This document shows, in pieces, positions 27,005-36,400 of a DNA stretch of 64,000 nt (the first letter of the stretch is position 1; each line of letters opens with the position of its first letter). Both the position numbers and the translations under genes were made by a program. The DNA lies in NCBI GenBank assembly GCA_965116015.1, contig OZ220477.1:1364001-1428000 (forward strand), read 5' to 3'. Origin of the DNA: S5-327 sp965116015. Its GTDB lineage: Bacteria > Chloroflexota > Dehalococcoidia > Lucifugimonadales > Australimonadaceae. Below the pieces are notes generated by a model, which did not search any database, was not told the DNA's origin, and was given only the letters and a program-made list of their open reading frames with translations.

Positions 27005-28075
27005 ATGCCAGTTATCGACGCAGACGCTCATGTGGTGGAGACGGAGCATACGTGGGAATACATGGATCCCGAGGACGAGAAGCGTCGTCCCCGGATCGTG
27101 GACTCGCCAAACGGCGACGGGTTCAGGTACTGGGAGATTGATGGTCAGATTCGCGGCCGGGCGCGCGGGCCTGTCGCCGCGCAGGGGCTGTCCGGGTCGG
27201 TAAAGCGCAATATGGTTACCGACGACGCCAAGCGCTACATGGAGGACATCCCTGGCCGGATCGCCCATATGGACGAGCTCGGCATCGATGTGCAGGTGCT
27301 CTACCCAACGATGTACATCGGCCGGATGTGCGAGAACCCGGATACGGAGATCGCGCTAGCCAAGAGTTACAACCGCTGGCTTGCTGACATCTGGGAGCAG
27401 GGCAAGGGCCGCCTCCGCTGGACCAGCATCCTTCCTCTCTCTACGATGGAAGAAGCGATCGCGCAGCTGCGATGGGCCACCGAGCACGGCGCCTGCGGCG
27501 TGACGATGCGCTCAATCGAGGACGAGCGATTGCTGATTGACGACTACTTCTACCCTATCTACGAGGAGGCGGCGCGGCTCAACCAGCCAATCGCCATCCA
27601 CATCGGCAACTCCAACGCGTACCTCCGCGGCCTGATGTCGAAAGACGGCATCGGCGGCACGTTCGGCGGCTTGCGGCTGATGTCTGTCGCCAGCTTCCAC
27701 CAACTCATCACCACGAGCACGCCGAAGAAGTTCCCCAATCTGCGATGGGGCTACATTGAAGCGAGCTCTCAGTGGCTCCCCTACGCTATCCACGACCTGC
27801 GTCGCCGACTCGAAACGCGAGGGCGGGAGCTCGAGGACGACGTGCTCGGCGCCTACAACATCTGGGTGACCGCCCAAACCGACGACAACCTCCCCAACGT
27901 GCTCGAGTACGTCAGCAATCGCCACATCCTCATCGGCACCGACTATGGCCACCAGGATCAGTCTAGCGAGATCGAGGCGATGCGCCTGCTCAAAGAGGAG
28001 GGCGGGCTGGACGCCGACGTTGTTGACGGCATCCTCGGTCAGAACGCCATCGACTTTTATGGCATCGCTGTCTAG
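27005..28075 (+). CDS. Amidohydrolase-2 family metal-dependent hydrolase/decarboxylase
   Basis: 356 residues. The N-terminal VIDADAHVVE carries the D-x-H metal pair of the amidohydrolase_2 (ACMSD-like) branch. Later features are DIPGRIAHMDELGIDVQVLY, PIAIHIGNSN (metal His), and the C-terminal ILIGTDYGHQDQSSEI with the catalytic Asp. Family members decarboxylate or hydrolyse aromatic and ring-opened acids. The Rieske oxygenase gene follows 36 bases later, and together they suggest a small aromatic or cyclic-compound degradation unit. Confidence 0.9.
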   Translation: MPVIDADAHVVETEHTWEYMDPEDEKRRPRIVDSPNGDGFRYWEIDGQIRGRARGPVAAQGLSGSVKRNMVTDDAKRYMEDIPGRIAHMDELGIDVQVLYPTMYIGRMCENPDTEIALAKSYNRWLADIWEQGKGRLRWTSILPLSTMEEAIAQLRWATEHGACGVTMRSIEDERLLIDDYFYPIYEEAARLNQPIAIHIGNSNAYLRGLMSKDGIGGTFGGLRLMSVASFHQLITTSTPKKFPNLRWGYIEASSQWLPYAIHDLRRRLETRGRELEDDVLGAYNIWVTAQTDDNLPNVLEYVSNRHILIGTDYGHQDQSSEIEAMRLLKEEGGLDADVVDGILGQNAIDFYGIAV

Positions 28076-28110
28076 CGAGCGCGGCGACAAGCGACGCGAG
28101 GAGACAACTT

Positions 28111-29277
28111 ATGCTGACGAGAGAGGACAACGAAAAGCTCACTCGTGTTGGCCCCGGCACGCCCGCCGGAGAATTGCTGAGACGCTACTGGCATCCCATC
28201 GCCATCGCCTCTGAGATTACCGCTGAAAACCCCGCCAAGTTCGTGCGCTGCTTGGGCGAAGACTTGGCGCTATTTCGCGACAAGTCCGGCCGGTGGGGGC
28301 TGCTCGCCGACCACTGCGCGCACCGCAGCGCATCGCTCGTCTACGGGCGCGTCGAGGAGCGCGGCATCTCCTGCGCCTACCACGGCTGGCTGTACGACTG
28401 CGAGGGCAACATCCTCGAGACGCCTCCGGAGAAGAACGAGGCCATCATCCGCTCTGTCAGACAGAAGGCTTACGAGGTGAGGGTTTATCTCGGCGTCGTG
28501 TGGGCGTATATGGGGCCGAAGCCCGCGCCCATTTTCACCCCGTTCGACACGCTGGTTCGGGAAGACGGCCGGCGCAAGATTGCAGTGCACCCAACGCTCG
28601 ACTGCAACTGGTTCCAGGCTATGGAGAACTCTATGGACCCGGCGCACCTGCAGATCTTGCATCAAGAGTACTACGCCCGCGGGCAACGCCAGCCCGTAAA
28701 CACGACGCGCGGCTTCACTGACGATGTGGACACGTTCGAGTTCTACACAACCAGCTACGGCCTTATGAAGAAGCGCACGTACAAGAACGGCGTCGTCGAT
28801 GAGCACCCCGTCCTCTTCCCGACAATCCTGCGGCAGGGGCCAAGCACTCAGTTCCGCACGCCTATCGACGACGAGCACACATGGCACCTCCACATCAATT
28901 TCTGGCTCACCGAGGACGGACAACCTACGCCGGAAACGTGGGATCCCCCTGTGGAGTACATCGATCCTTACAAGTCTCCAGCGGCCGAGAGCCACCCGTT
29001 CGCCTGGTATGACCGCCGCTCTGTGCTTTCGCAGGACCATATGGCGTGGGAGACGCAGGGGCCCATAACTGACCGCAACGCCGAGCACCTGAGCTACTCC
29101 GACCGTGGAGTCGTGCTCCTGCGGCGCACGATGTTCGAGCAGATGGAGCGCGTGGCCCGAGGAGAGGACCCGCTCGGCGTCATCCGCGACCCGAACCACC
29201 CAATCGTCGACACGAACATCGACGAAGACGTGTGGCAGCAGCAACCCTCGCATCGCTGGGGGACTGTCCGGGCGTAG
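28111..29277 (+). CDS. Rieske [2Fe-2S] oxygenase, alpha-subunit type
   Basis: 388 residues. The Rieske domain has C-x-H and C-x2-H ligands in DHCAHRSASLVYG and GISCAYHGWLYDC. The mononuclear iron site is in WFQAMENSMDPAHLQILHQE, which supplies the bridging Asp and the two His. Such oxygenases hydroxylate or demethylate aromatic rings using electrons from a separate reductase, which is not encoded in the window. GAGGAG lies before the ATG. Closest in style to the phthalate/vanillate-type single-component group. Confidence 0.93.
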   Translation: MLTREDNEKLTRVGPGTPAGELLRRYWHPIAIASEITAENPAKFVRCLGEDLALFRDKSGRWGLLADHCAHRSASLVYGRVEERGISCAYHGWLYDCEGNILETPPEKNEAIIRSVRQKAYEVRVYLGVVWAYMGPKPAPIFTPFDTLVREDGRRKIAVHPTLDCNWFQAMENSMDPAHLQILHQEYYARGQRQPVNTTRGFTDDVDTFEFYTTSYGLMKKRTYKNGVVDEHPVLFPTILRQGPSTQFRTPIDDEHTWHLHINFWLTEDGQPTPETWDPPVEYIDPYKSPAAESHPFAWYDRRSVLSQDHMAWETQGPITDRNAEHLSYSDRGVVLLRRTMFEQMERVARGEDPLGVIRDPNHPIVDTNIDEDVWQQQPSHRWGTVRA

Positions 29278-29400
29278 CACTCGCCATCCCGCAGCGACTT
29301 CTGGCCGCACCGGCAGTCGACGCATCTAGGCGGACGTAAGTACGCCCATCTGGATGGCGCTCTGTCACACTGCTGCTTGTCGGCGGCGGCGCGCCTCTGA

Positions 29401-30129
29401 CTATTCGCTGCTGAGCTCGGCTTCCCAGTCGACGGGATCGCGCCCTATGGACTCGAGCACTGCGTTTACGAACATCTCGTCTGGCACGCCACCCACGAAC
29501 TCGGCACTGTCGTTGATGACTGTCTTGGGAACGCCCATCACTTGGTAGCGGCGGGACAGGTCGGGAAACTCCGACGCTTCGATGACTTCTGCCCTAACCC
29601 GAGGGTTGGCAATGGCGAATGCGTGGGCCGCACGGGCCACACGAGGGCAGTGCGGTCAGGTGGGCGTTACGAACACGCGCAGGAGCACATCCTGATCGAT
29701 GCGCTCGCGCACGGCCGCGGCGACGACATCCCGCAGGAACGGCTCCGAGTTCGAGAGCGACTCGATGCCGGTGAGGATGGTCGGGAATTCGTTGCCGACA
29801 GGCGCCCCGTAGAAGCGCACGCGGCCATCGTCGCCGTCGAGCACAATTGCGGGAACCTGCTCGATTTGGAGTCGCTTGGCCTCCTCGGCGCCATCGCCAT
29901 GAATGTCAAGCTCTTCGAGCGAGAGCTTTGAGGATGTGGCGGCCAGTTCGGTAAGCAGCTCGCGCGTTATCTTGGCCATCTCGCCGCCGCCGCCGGCGGG
30001 TCTGCCAGGGATAGTGAGGAGGCTTCGAAAGCCGGATTCCGTGAAGAGCAGAATCCGGACGTTGTCGGTGAGCGTCTCGGCGAAGCGATCTTCGAGCATC
30101 TTGCGATCCTCGTCTCGCAGGTGGGGCAT
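29401..30129 (-). CDS. Glutaredoxin-like protein disulfide oxidoreductase with a probable selenocysteine (UxxC)
   Basis: Read with TGA at 29658-29656 as selenocysteine, this is one 242-residue protein. ATG 30129 has GAGGAGG five bases upstream. The family pattern is a tandem thioredoxin fold (glutaredoxin-like PDO): ELDIHGDGAEEAKRLQIEQV and GRVRFYGAPVGNEF in the first half, then VFVTPT-U-PHCPRVARAAHA and RYQVMGVPKTVIND in the second. Relatives have VTPTCPYCPR at this point, so the TGA replaces exactly the first active-site Cys. The frame stays open for 85 codons after it, with good family sequence. The first domain has lost its own CxxC (FTESGFRSLLTIPG). It is the last gene of the inositol-lipid cluster. 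Confidence 0.85.
29621..29658 (-). promoter_or_regulatory. UGA codon with bacterial SECIS-like hairpin
   Basis: Thirteen bases after the TGA (29658-29656), GTGTGGCC (29642-29635) pairs with GGCCCACGC (29629-29621), leaving one bulged C and one G-U pair and a five-base loop CGTGC. The loop begins 21 bases after the UGA and has G at its second position. Both fit the published bacterial SECIS model of a short apical loop with an early G about 16-37 bases from UGA. Confidence 0.7.
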
Positions 30130-30195
30130 AGGAGCCTCCTCAAATGACTCGCGCCCGGCCAACGGACGCTGAGGTTTGATTGTACACGCCAAGCC

Positions 30196-30798
30196 CTAGC
30201 CTTTGCCGCTGCGCGTGGCGCGCCACACATGCCAGCCGCGCTGCAGAACGGTGAGGGACGCGAGCGCGGCAATGACGCCAAGACCGTAAACCGCATAGCC
30301 AGCCAGCAAAGCCGCGCCAAGAACAACCACGCGTTCGGGCCTGCCCAGTAGCCCTACGTCGCCAGGCACAGACAAGCCTTCCGCGCGCGCGCGCAGGTAG
30401 CTGACCATCATCGAGGCTGTCAGCGCAGCGAACGCCAGGTAAACCCCGAGGGCATCATCCGCCCGTGTGTAGTAGACCGCAAGGCCGAACAGGACGACAG
30501 ACTCCCCAAGGCGATCCATCACCGAGTCGAAGAACGCTCCGAATGTCGATGCTCTCCCCGACAGGCGGGCGACTGCTCCGTCGAGCATATCCATCGCCGC
30601 TCCGGCGAGCATCACGAGTCCACCGATGAGCAGTCGCCCGTCGGCGAGGAGATACGCGGCGCCGACTGCAACACAGAAGCCGACGAGCGTGATAGCGTTC
30701 GGCGACACATGAAGGGCGATGAGCAACCTGGCAATCGGATTGCTGACGAAGCGAGCGAGCATCCCCCGGGCTCGCGCACGAGGGGCAAGGGAGCTCAC
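30196..30798 (-). CDS. CDP-alcohol phosphatidyltransferase, probable phosphatidylinositol-phosphate synthase
   Basis: 200 residues from GTG 30798, which overlaps the preceding glycosyltransferase stop (GTGA). The family signature D-G-x2-A-R-x8-G-x3-D-x3-D is exact: DMLDGAVARLSGRASTFGAFFDSVMDR gives the metal-binding aspartates. Several membrane helices follow. The enzyme joins a CDP-lipid to an alcohol head group. Because inositol-1-phosphate synthase and a PimA-like glycosyltransferase are next to it, the alcohol is probably inositol-1-phosphate; that substrate choice is inference. Confidence 0.9.
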   Translation of the reverse strand: MSSLAPRARARGMLARFVSNPIARLLIALHVSPNAITLVGFCVAVGAAYLLADGRLLIGGLVMLAGAAMDMLDGAVARLSGRASTFGAFFDSVMDRLGESVVLFGLAVYYTRADDALGVYLAFAALTASMMVSYLRARAEGLSVPGDVGLLGRPERVVVLGAALLAGYAVYGLGVIAALASLTVLQRGWHVWRATRSGKG

Positions 30799-31973
30799 TT
30801 CCGGCCTCGCGCCTCGCGCCGGCGCCAAAGCAGGGCGTTGTAGTAGGCAAGCACACGATCTGAGACAACGCTCCAGCGATACTGCTCGACGGTGACGCGT
30901 CCGCGGGCTCCCATCTCGCGCCGGAGTTCGGGGTTGGCGATGAGCCGCTCAAGCGCAGCGGCTAGCTCAGCGTCGCGTTTCGGCCCTACTAGCAGTCCCT
31001 CGACACCGTTGGCCATCACGCGGCTAAAGCCATCAATGCGTGACGCGACGATTGGTTTTCCGGCGGCCATTGCTTCAAGGAGCACGATTCCGAAGCTTTC
31101 GCGCCCTGTGTTCGGCGCGCAGTAGATGTCCGCCGTTTGGTAATAACGCGGCACATCACTATATGAGACAGGGCCCACGAACTCGATGTCCTGCAAATTG
31201 CGCTCGCCGATGAGCGAGAGCACATCCTCGCCGGGATTGCCGGCGCCGACGATGATGAGCCGCGTGTCGGAGCGGGTCCATTTCAGGCGGCTGTAGGCCA
31301 TGAGCAGATACTTCAGACCCTTCCGGCGCTCCATGCGTCCGAGGAACAGAATGTTCGTCTTACCGTCCTGGAATCGTTCAATTGGCTTGGCCTCGGAGAA
31401 ACGCTCGACGTCGACGCCATTGGGAATAATCTCGTACTCGCCGGGGTAGAATTGACTCACGAAATCCATGGCCGGTTTGGACACGGCAATGCGCCCGTGG
31501 AGCCTGCGGAACCAATGGCGGCTGAGGCAGCTCCAAGCGCGGTAGTAGCGTGTGCCCTTGTAGCTGTGAAACGTGCCAACGTTCAGCGCGTCGGAGGCGC
31601 ACAGGAAGGTAAGCGGCAGCACGGGCGACATCGGCTCATGGAGGTGGATGATGTCGAACTGTTCTTCTACGAGAACACGCCGCACACGAGGCTGCAGCCA
31701 GAATGATAACGTGATGCGAGCGACAGCGCCGCCGCTCGGCACCGGCACAGGCCGTCCAAGCGGGATAAAGTCAGGCTCGAGCGGGCGCTCCCGCGAGTTG
31801 GCGAGCGGCGCAACAATCTTGACGGCGTGGCCCTTGAGTCGGAGCTGGCGCGCGAGGTTGGCAATGTGATCATTCACGCCGCCCGGCGCGCCGTAGTCGT
31901 AGGGAGAGACGAGGGCGATCCTGAGCGTCCCTTGTTTCGCGTCCGTTGCCCGCGCCGGGGTTGCCGCGCACAG
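30795..31973 (-). CDS. GT4-family glycosyltransferase, PimA-like; start codon unusual
   Basis: The body is a GT-B glycosyltransferase of family 4: NVGTFHSYKGTRYYR, NGVDVERF, ILFLGRMERRKGLKYLL and the donor-site RESFGIVLLEAMAAGKPIV. The first canonical start is GTG 31877 (VNDHIANLARQL), but the conserved N-terminal strand and loop (LRIALVSPYDYGAPGG) lie upstream in the same frame, with no ATG, GTG or TTG. A CTG at 31973, 11 bases after AGGGAGG (31991-31985), is the best candidate and is used here, giving 392 residues. PimA enzymes add mannose to phosphatidylinositol, which fits the neighbours. Confidence 0.85.
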   Translation of the reverse strand: MCAATPARATDAKQGTLRIALVSPYDYGAPGGVNDHIANLARQLRLKGHAVKIVAPLANSRERPLEPDFIPLGRPVPVPSGGAVARITLSFWLQPRVRRVLVEEQFDIIHLHEPMSPVLPLTFLCASDALNVGTFHSYKGTRYYRAWSCLSRHWFRRLHGRIAVSKPAMDFVSQFYPGEYEIIPNGVDVERFSEAKPIERFQDGKTNILFLGRMERRKGLKYLLMAYSRLKWTRSDTRLIIVGAGNPGEDVLSLIGERNLQDIEFVGPVSYSDVPRYYQTADIYCAPNTGRESFGIVLLEAMAAGKPIVASRIDGFSRVMANGVEGLLVGPKRDAELAAALERLIANPELRREMGARGRVTVEQYRWSVVSDRVLAYYNALLWRRREARGRK

Positions 31974-31996
31974 CTCGATCGGGGCCTCCCTGCAAG

Positions 31997-33121
31997 CTAG
32001 TCTACGCCGTTCACCGCGCCATCCAAAGCAACAGGGGTTGGAGAAGCCGGCGGCTGCTCGTTGATGAACGCCTCCACCATATCCCGCGCGATGTCGTCGG
32101 GATGCTGATTGGCAGGCGATTTCATAAAGTAAGCGCTCGGACCGTCGAGCTGGCCGCTGACGCCGCGGTCAAGAGCAATCTTCGCGCAACGCACGGCGTC
32201 GACGACAACGCCGGCGGAGTTGGGACTGTCCCATACCTCAAGCTTCAGCTCGAGGTTCAGCGGCACATCGCCGAACGTCTGCCCCTCAATGCGGATGTGG
32301 CACCACTTGCGGTCGTTCAGCCACGGCACATAGTCACTCGGGCCCACGTGGACGTTGTCGGGGCCGAGGTCATAGGGTAGCTGAGAGGTAACGGCGTTGG
32401 TCTTGGACTCTTTCTTGGATTCGAGACGCTCGCGCTCAAGCATATTGAGGAAATCGGTGTTGCCGCCGAAGTTCAGCTGATACGTGCGGAGAATTTTCAC
32501 GCCGCGGTCGCGGAACAGATTTGTCAGCACGCGATGCGTGATAGTCGCGCCCACCTGGGATTTGATGTCGTCGCCGACGATGGGAACGCCAGCGTCCTGG
32601 AAGCGTTTCTGCCAGTAAGGCTCACGGGCGATGAAAACGGGGATGCAGTTGACAACGCCGACACGGGCCTGGAGCGCAATCTCCATATACCACTTCGTCG
32701 CTTCCTCGGAGCCGACAGGCAAGTAGTTGATGAGGACGTCAACCTCGCGCTCTTTCAGGATGCTGACGATGTCGGCAGTGGGTCCGCTCGCCTTTTCGAT
32801 AACGCCAGAGAGGTACTTTCCTATGCCGTCGTGAGTCATGCCGCGCTCGACCTGAACGCCGGTCTCCGGGACTTCTGCGAACTGGGCGGTGTTGTTCCGC
32901 CCGGAGAAGATAGCTTCCGCCAGGTCTTTCCCCACTTTGTCCTTGTCCACATCGAAAGCTGCGACAATCTCAATGTCGCCTATGTGATAGCCGCCCATTT
33001 CGGGATGCATAAGGCCTGGGACGAATTCGCCTGTCGGGGCTTCGCGATATCGGTGGATCCCCTGCACGAGCGACGACGCGCAGTTGCCGACTCCTACTAC
33101 CGCGACTTTGATCTTGGCCAT
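31997..33121 (-). CDS. ino1: myo-Inositol-1-phosphate synthase
   Basis: 374 residues from ATG 33121 (MAKIKVAVVGVGNCASSLVQ); the open frame upstream of this is not family-like. Converts glucose-6-phosphate to inositol-1-phosphate with an NAD cofactor. Visible features are the Rossmann motif VGVGNCASSL, VLINYLPVGSEEATKWYMEI, GDDIKSQVGATITHRVL and the catalytic-region FGGNTDFLNML. It is the compact bacterial/archaeal form. TATACT at 33200-33195 may be the -10 of the operon. It starts the unit ino1, glycosyltransferase, CDP-alcohol transferase, selenoprotein. Confidence 0.95.
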   Translation of the reverse strand: MAKIKVAVVGVGNCASSLVQGIHRYREAPTGEFVPGLMHPEMGGYHIGDIEIVAAFDVDKDKVGKDLAEAIFSGRNNTAQFAEVPETGVQVERGMTHDGIGKYLSGVIEKASGPTADIVSILKEREVDVLINYLPVGSEEATKWYMEIALQARVGVVNCIPVFIAREPYWQKRFQDAGVPIVGDDIKSQVGATITHRVLTNLFRDRGVKILRTYQLNFGGNTDFLNMLERERLESKKESKTNAVTSQLPYDLGPDNVHVGPSDYVPWLNDRKWCHIRIEGQTFGDVPLNLELKLEVWDSPNSAGVVVDAVRCAKIALDRGVSGQLDGPSAYFMKSPANQHPDDIARDMVEAFINEQPPASPTPVALDGAVNGVD

Positions 33122-33426
33122 GCCTCTCTGCCTTTCTATCTCTGATGGGTATCTTACGGGAGTCCAAGGCGTGAAGCGCCCTCCAGGCCCAAGCAGTATA
33201 AGGCATAGCAAGGCTGGGGATTGACGAACTGCGTTAGATTGCGCCGCTGGAGAGAAGTTTGCCCTGCGCCCTCGGGGAATCGACGCGGATGCAGAAGAAG
33301 GGCCCTGAGCAGACCAACACGACCGTTGTGGAAGGACGCCGACCCCTTCCCTTGCACTGTTGACGCGCGGTATTCGAGGGTGGAGAAGGGGAGCTGCTAT
33401 TAACGCTGCAGTTGCAGGCGACGCTC

Positions 33427-36400
33427 TTATCCTCTCCGCCCGCGGAAACGGCGCGCCACGATGAACTGTGCAACGACGACTGCGGTCATGAGAACGACAA
33501 CAATGCCTCCTCGCGCTGACAGACCATCTCTCGTCGGACCCTGAAGCGGAGCGACGGTTGGCGATGGGCCAGCTCGCGGCGTAGGCGGCGGGGCGTCTAT
33601 CGACTGCAGGCTGCGAATAGGGCCGACCTGGTCGCTAATAAGCCGGATGCCGGCGCGGGCGGCATCGTCGTAGACGGCAATCGCGCGCAGCAGCATGCCG
33701 ATATCGGCTTCGGTGGGGACGTAGGCAGTCGCTGTTGCTCCGCAGATGGCAGTCCACGCGCCGCCGTTGAGGGAACGCTCCCACTGCCATCGCACGTTAG
33801 CGACGCCGCCATCCGGGTCGGTAAGAGCGGCAATAATTGCTCCGCCGGGGTCGTCGTGCGGGTCGGTGAGGACTATGAAGCCAAGCTCTGGGGCATTCGT
33901 CGCAGTGATGATCACCGCAATGCTAGCGGAGACGCCTCCGGCATCCACGATGATCTCGATTGCATAGGGGTTTTCGGGTGATTCGTGGTCAAGCGCGGCT
34001 TCGCGCTTGACCACGATCTGCCCGGTTCCGGGGTCCACAGCGAAGAGGCCGCTGCCGACGCCGACGCTATATGTCAACGGAGCGCTGCTCGAAGCCGCGA
34101 AGGCTACAATCGGCTCGCCCACGATCGCTCCGACTGGCGCGTTCTCGGGCACTTCGCGATACGCGACAGCGCCCTCGATGAACTCTGGCAGCGGGGGCGG
34201 CGCAATCTCAATCGCGAAGCGGCTGAACGCGAAGATATTGACGATGCGGATCTCCCCACCGCCCTGAATGTTCGATATCAGCACGAAACACTCGGCGCGA
34301 ACTTCGAGGTCAGCACACTCGGGAATTGCTGTCGCTTGTCGCATCACACGCAGCCGTCCCGCGCCGCTGGCGGTTACGACGCGCGCGTACTGCCGAGGGC
34401 TGAGAACGAAGCTAAGAGCTGCGGGATTGTCGAGTTCTCCGTTGAGAGGATTAGCGTGCAGGTCAAAGAGATCCACGGTAACGCACACGATCACCTCGCC
34501 GCCGCTCAGGTTCGCGCAGTTCCTCAGTCCTTGACTGATGCGCGCTTGAAACGGGCCTCCTCGCGCCCGGGCGGGGAACTCCACCGAGTGGCCAAACGGA
34601 GCCGTCAGCGACGCCGCAGCGCCAGGAAGAACGAGACCCACTCTCTGCCCGGCGCCGCTAGGAACGGGACGCAGTGCGATAAGCGTGAACTCCACCTGTG
34701 CTGAGGCGCCCGCAGGGTCCGTCGCCGAAACTGTAACCGAGGACTCTCCGGCGTCAGCTGCTGTGATGTCGAGTTTGCCGCTTTCGATTCTCAGAACCAC
34801 GCCCGCTGCTGTCGCAGACGCCCTGTAGCTCAGCGCATCGCCGTCGATGTCAAAGAAGTAGGGCGCCATGTCGATGGTTGGCCCGGAAGCTCCGACAGAC
34901 GCCGTCTGAATTGGAACGCGCCCATCGGCAACCGGGGAATCGTTCACGGGACGCACTTTGATCTCGACGCTGGCCACAGCCGTAGCCGCCCCATCGGTTA
35001 CGACATAAGTGAATGCGTCCGAGCCATGGTAGTTAGCCCTGGGCGTATACGTGATTGCGCCGTCCGCGCCTGCAACGGTTGCGCCGTTTTCGGGCTGCGC
35101 GACTGCTACGATCCGCAGCAACGAGCCTGCGTCTGGATCGATGTCGTTGCGGAGCGCCTGCACGACGACTGCCTCGTCCTCCACCGTCGTCGCAGTGTCA
35201 GCTACCGCCACTGGCGCATCGTTGACGTCGCCGACGTAGATCATCACTTCGATAGCAGCCTCGCCATCCCTCCCATCGCGGACTTTCACTGCAACGCTGT
35301 AGCTTGCCTGCGCCTCATAGTTAAGTGGTTCCTTGGTCAGGAGTTGTCCCGATAGTTGGTCGATGCCGAAAGCCCACTGGTCGGCCCCAGCGAGAGCGTA
35401 GACGAGCGCATCGCTGTCGGGATCGGAAGCGGCGACAGGCGCTCCGATAGGCTCCCCTGGCGGTGTGTGCTCGTCCACGACACGAGCAGCGCCATCTCCC
35501 TCAGTGAACGAAGGGGGGCGGTTAGGCGCGGCGGCTGTGGCCCCCGAGCCGATGGCTGACCAGGAGCCGACTCCTTCATCGTTCCTCGCGCGCACCCGCA
35601 CTTCATACACGACTCCCGTGCGCAGTCCATCAATCGTCGCATTGAGGGCTGCGCCGTCGTGCGGTGTATCGACGAAGGCGAGGTGGCCGCTCTCCCGGCG
35701 TTGCACATCATAGCCGGTAATCGGAGGCCCAGAATTGCGCGGTTCCGACCAGGAAAGAGCCAGCGTTACGTGTCCGTCTACCTCCGCTGGCGCTACGGAG
35801 GGCGCGATCGGGGCATCCGGCGGCTCATCGATATCCTTCACTTCGATGGCAACTGTGATCCCGGCAACTGCGCCGAAGCTGTCTCTTGCCCGCACAACAA
35901 CGCTATGGACGGGGGCGGTCTCGTAGTCCAAGGAGACCCTTGCGCTGAGCTGGCCACTGCCGGCGTCAATCTCGAAGAGGTCTGCATCCGACGAGTGCAG
36001 CGTGTAGGTCACGACATCTCCGTCGTCGTCCCGCGCGCTAATCGGTCGTCCGATAGCGCCCGGCGGCGTGTTCTCATCGACGCTTCGGCGAGCGCTATTG
36101 CCCTCGGCAAAGTCAGGCGAGCTATTTCTTGAAGTCGGAGATATCTGAATCGGCGAAAATCCAGAATACCTGCGGGTATAGATATCGTAGTGGGCGGGAT
36201 CCGACCACGTGCCGACTCCTTCGCTGTTGATGCCTCGAACACGGATCTCGTGAGGAATCTCGCTATCAAGACCCGAGATGACAACCCAACGCTCCAGGCC
36301 GTTGTGAGGAATGGGAGCGAAAAAGCCACCCAAGCTTCGATGCTCCACCTGGTAGCCGGTGACCGGGGGGCCGGCGCTCTCTGGCTCCTGCCACGAGGCG

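Noticed and set aside
29656..29658. TGA as a simple nonsense mutation splitting an oxidoreductase into two genes
   Set aside because: The codon falls exactly on the redox Cys, the downstream frame is fully conserved, and a SECIS-like hairpin follows. The GTG at 29640 that would start a second gene has no ribosome binding site.
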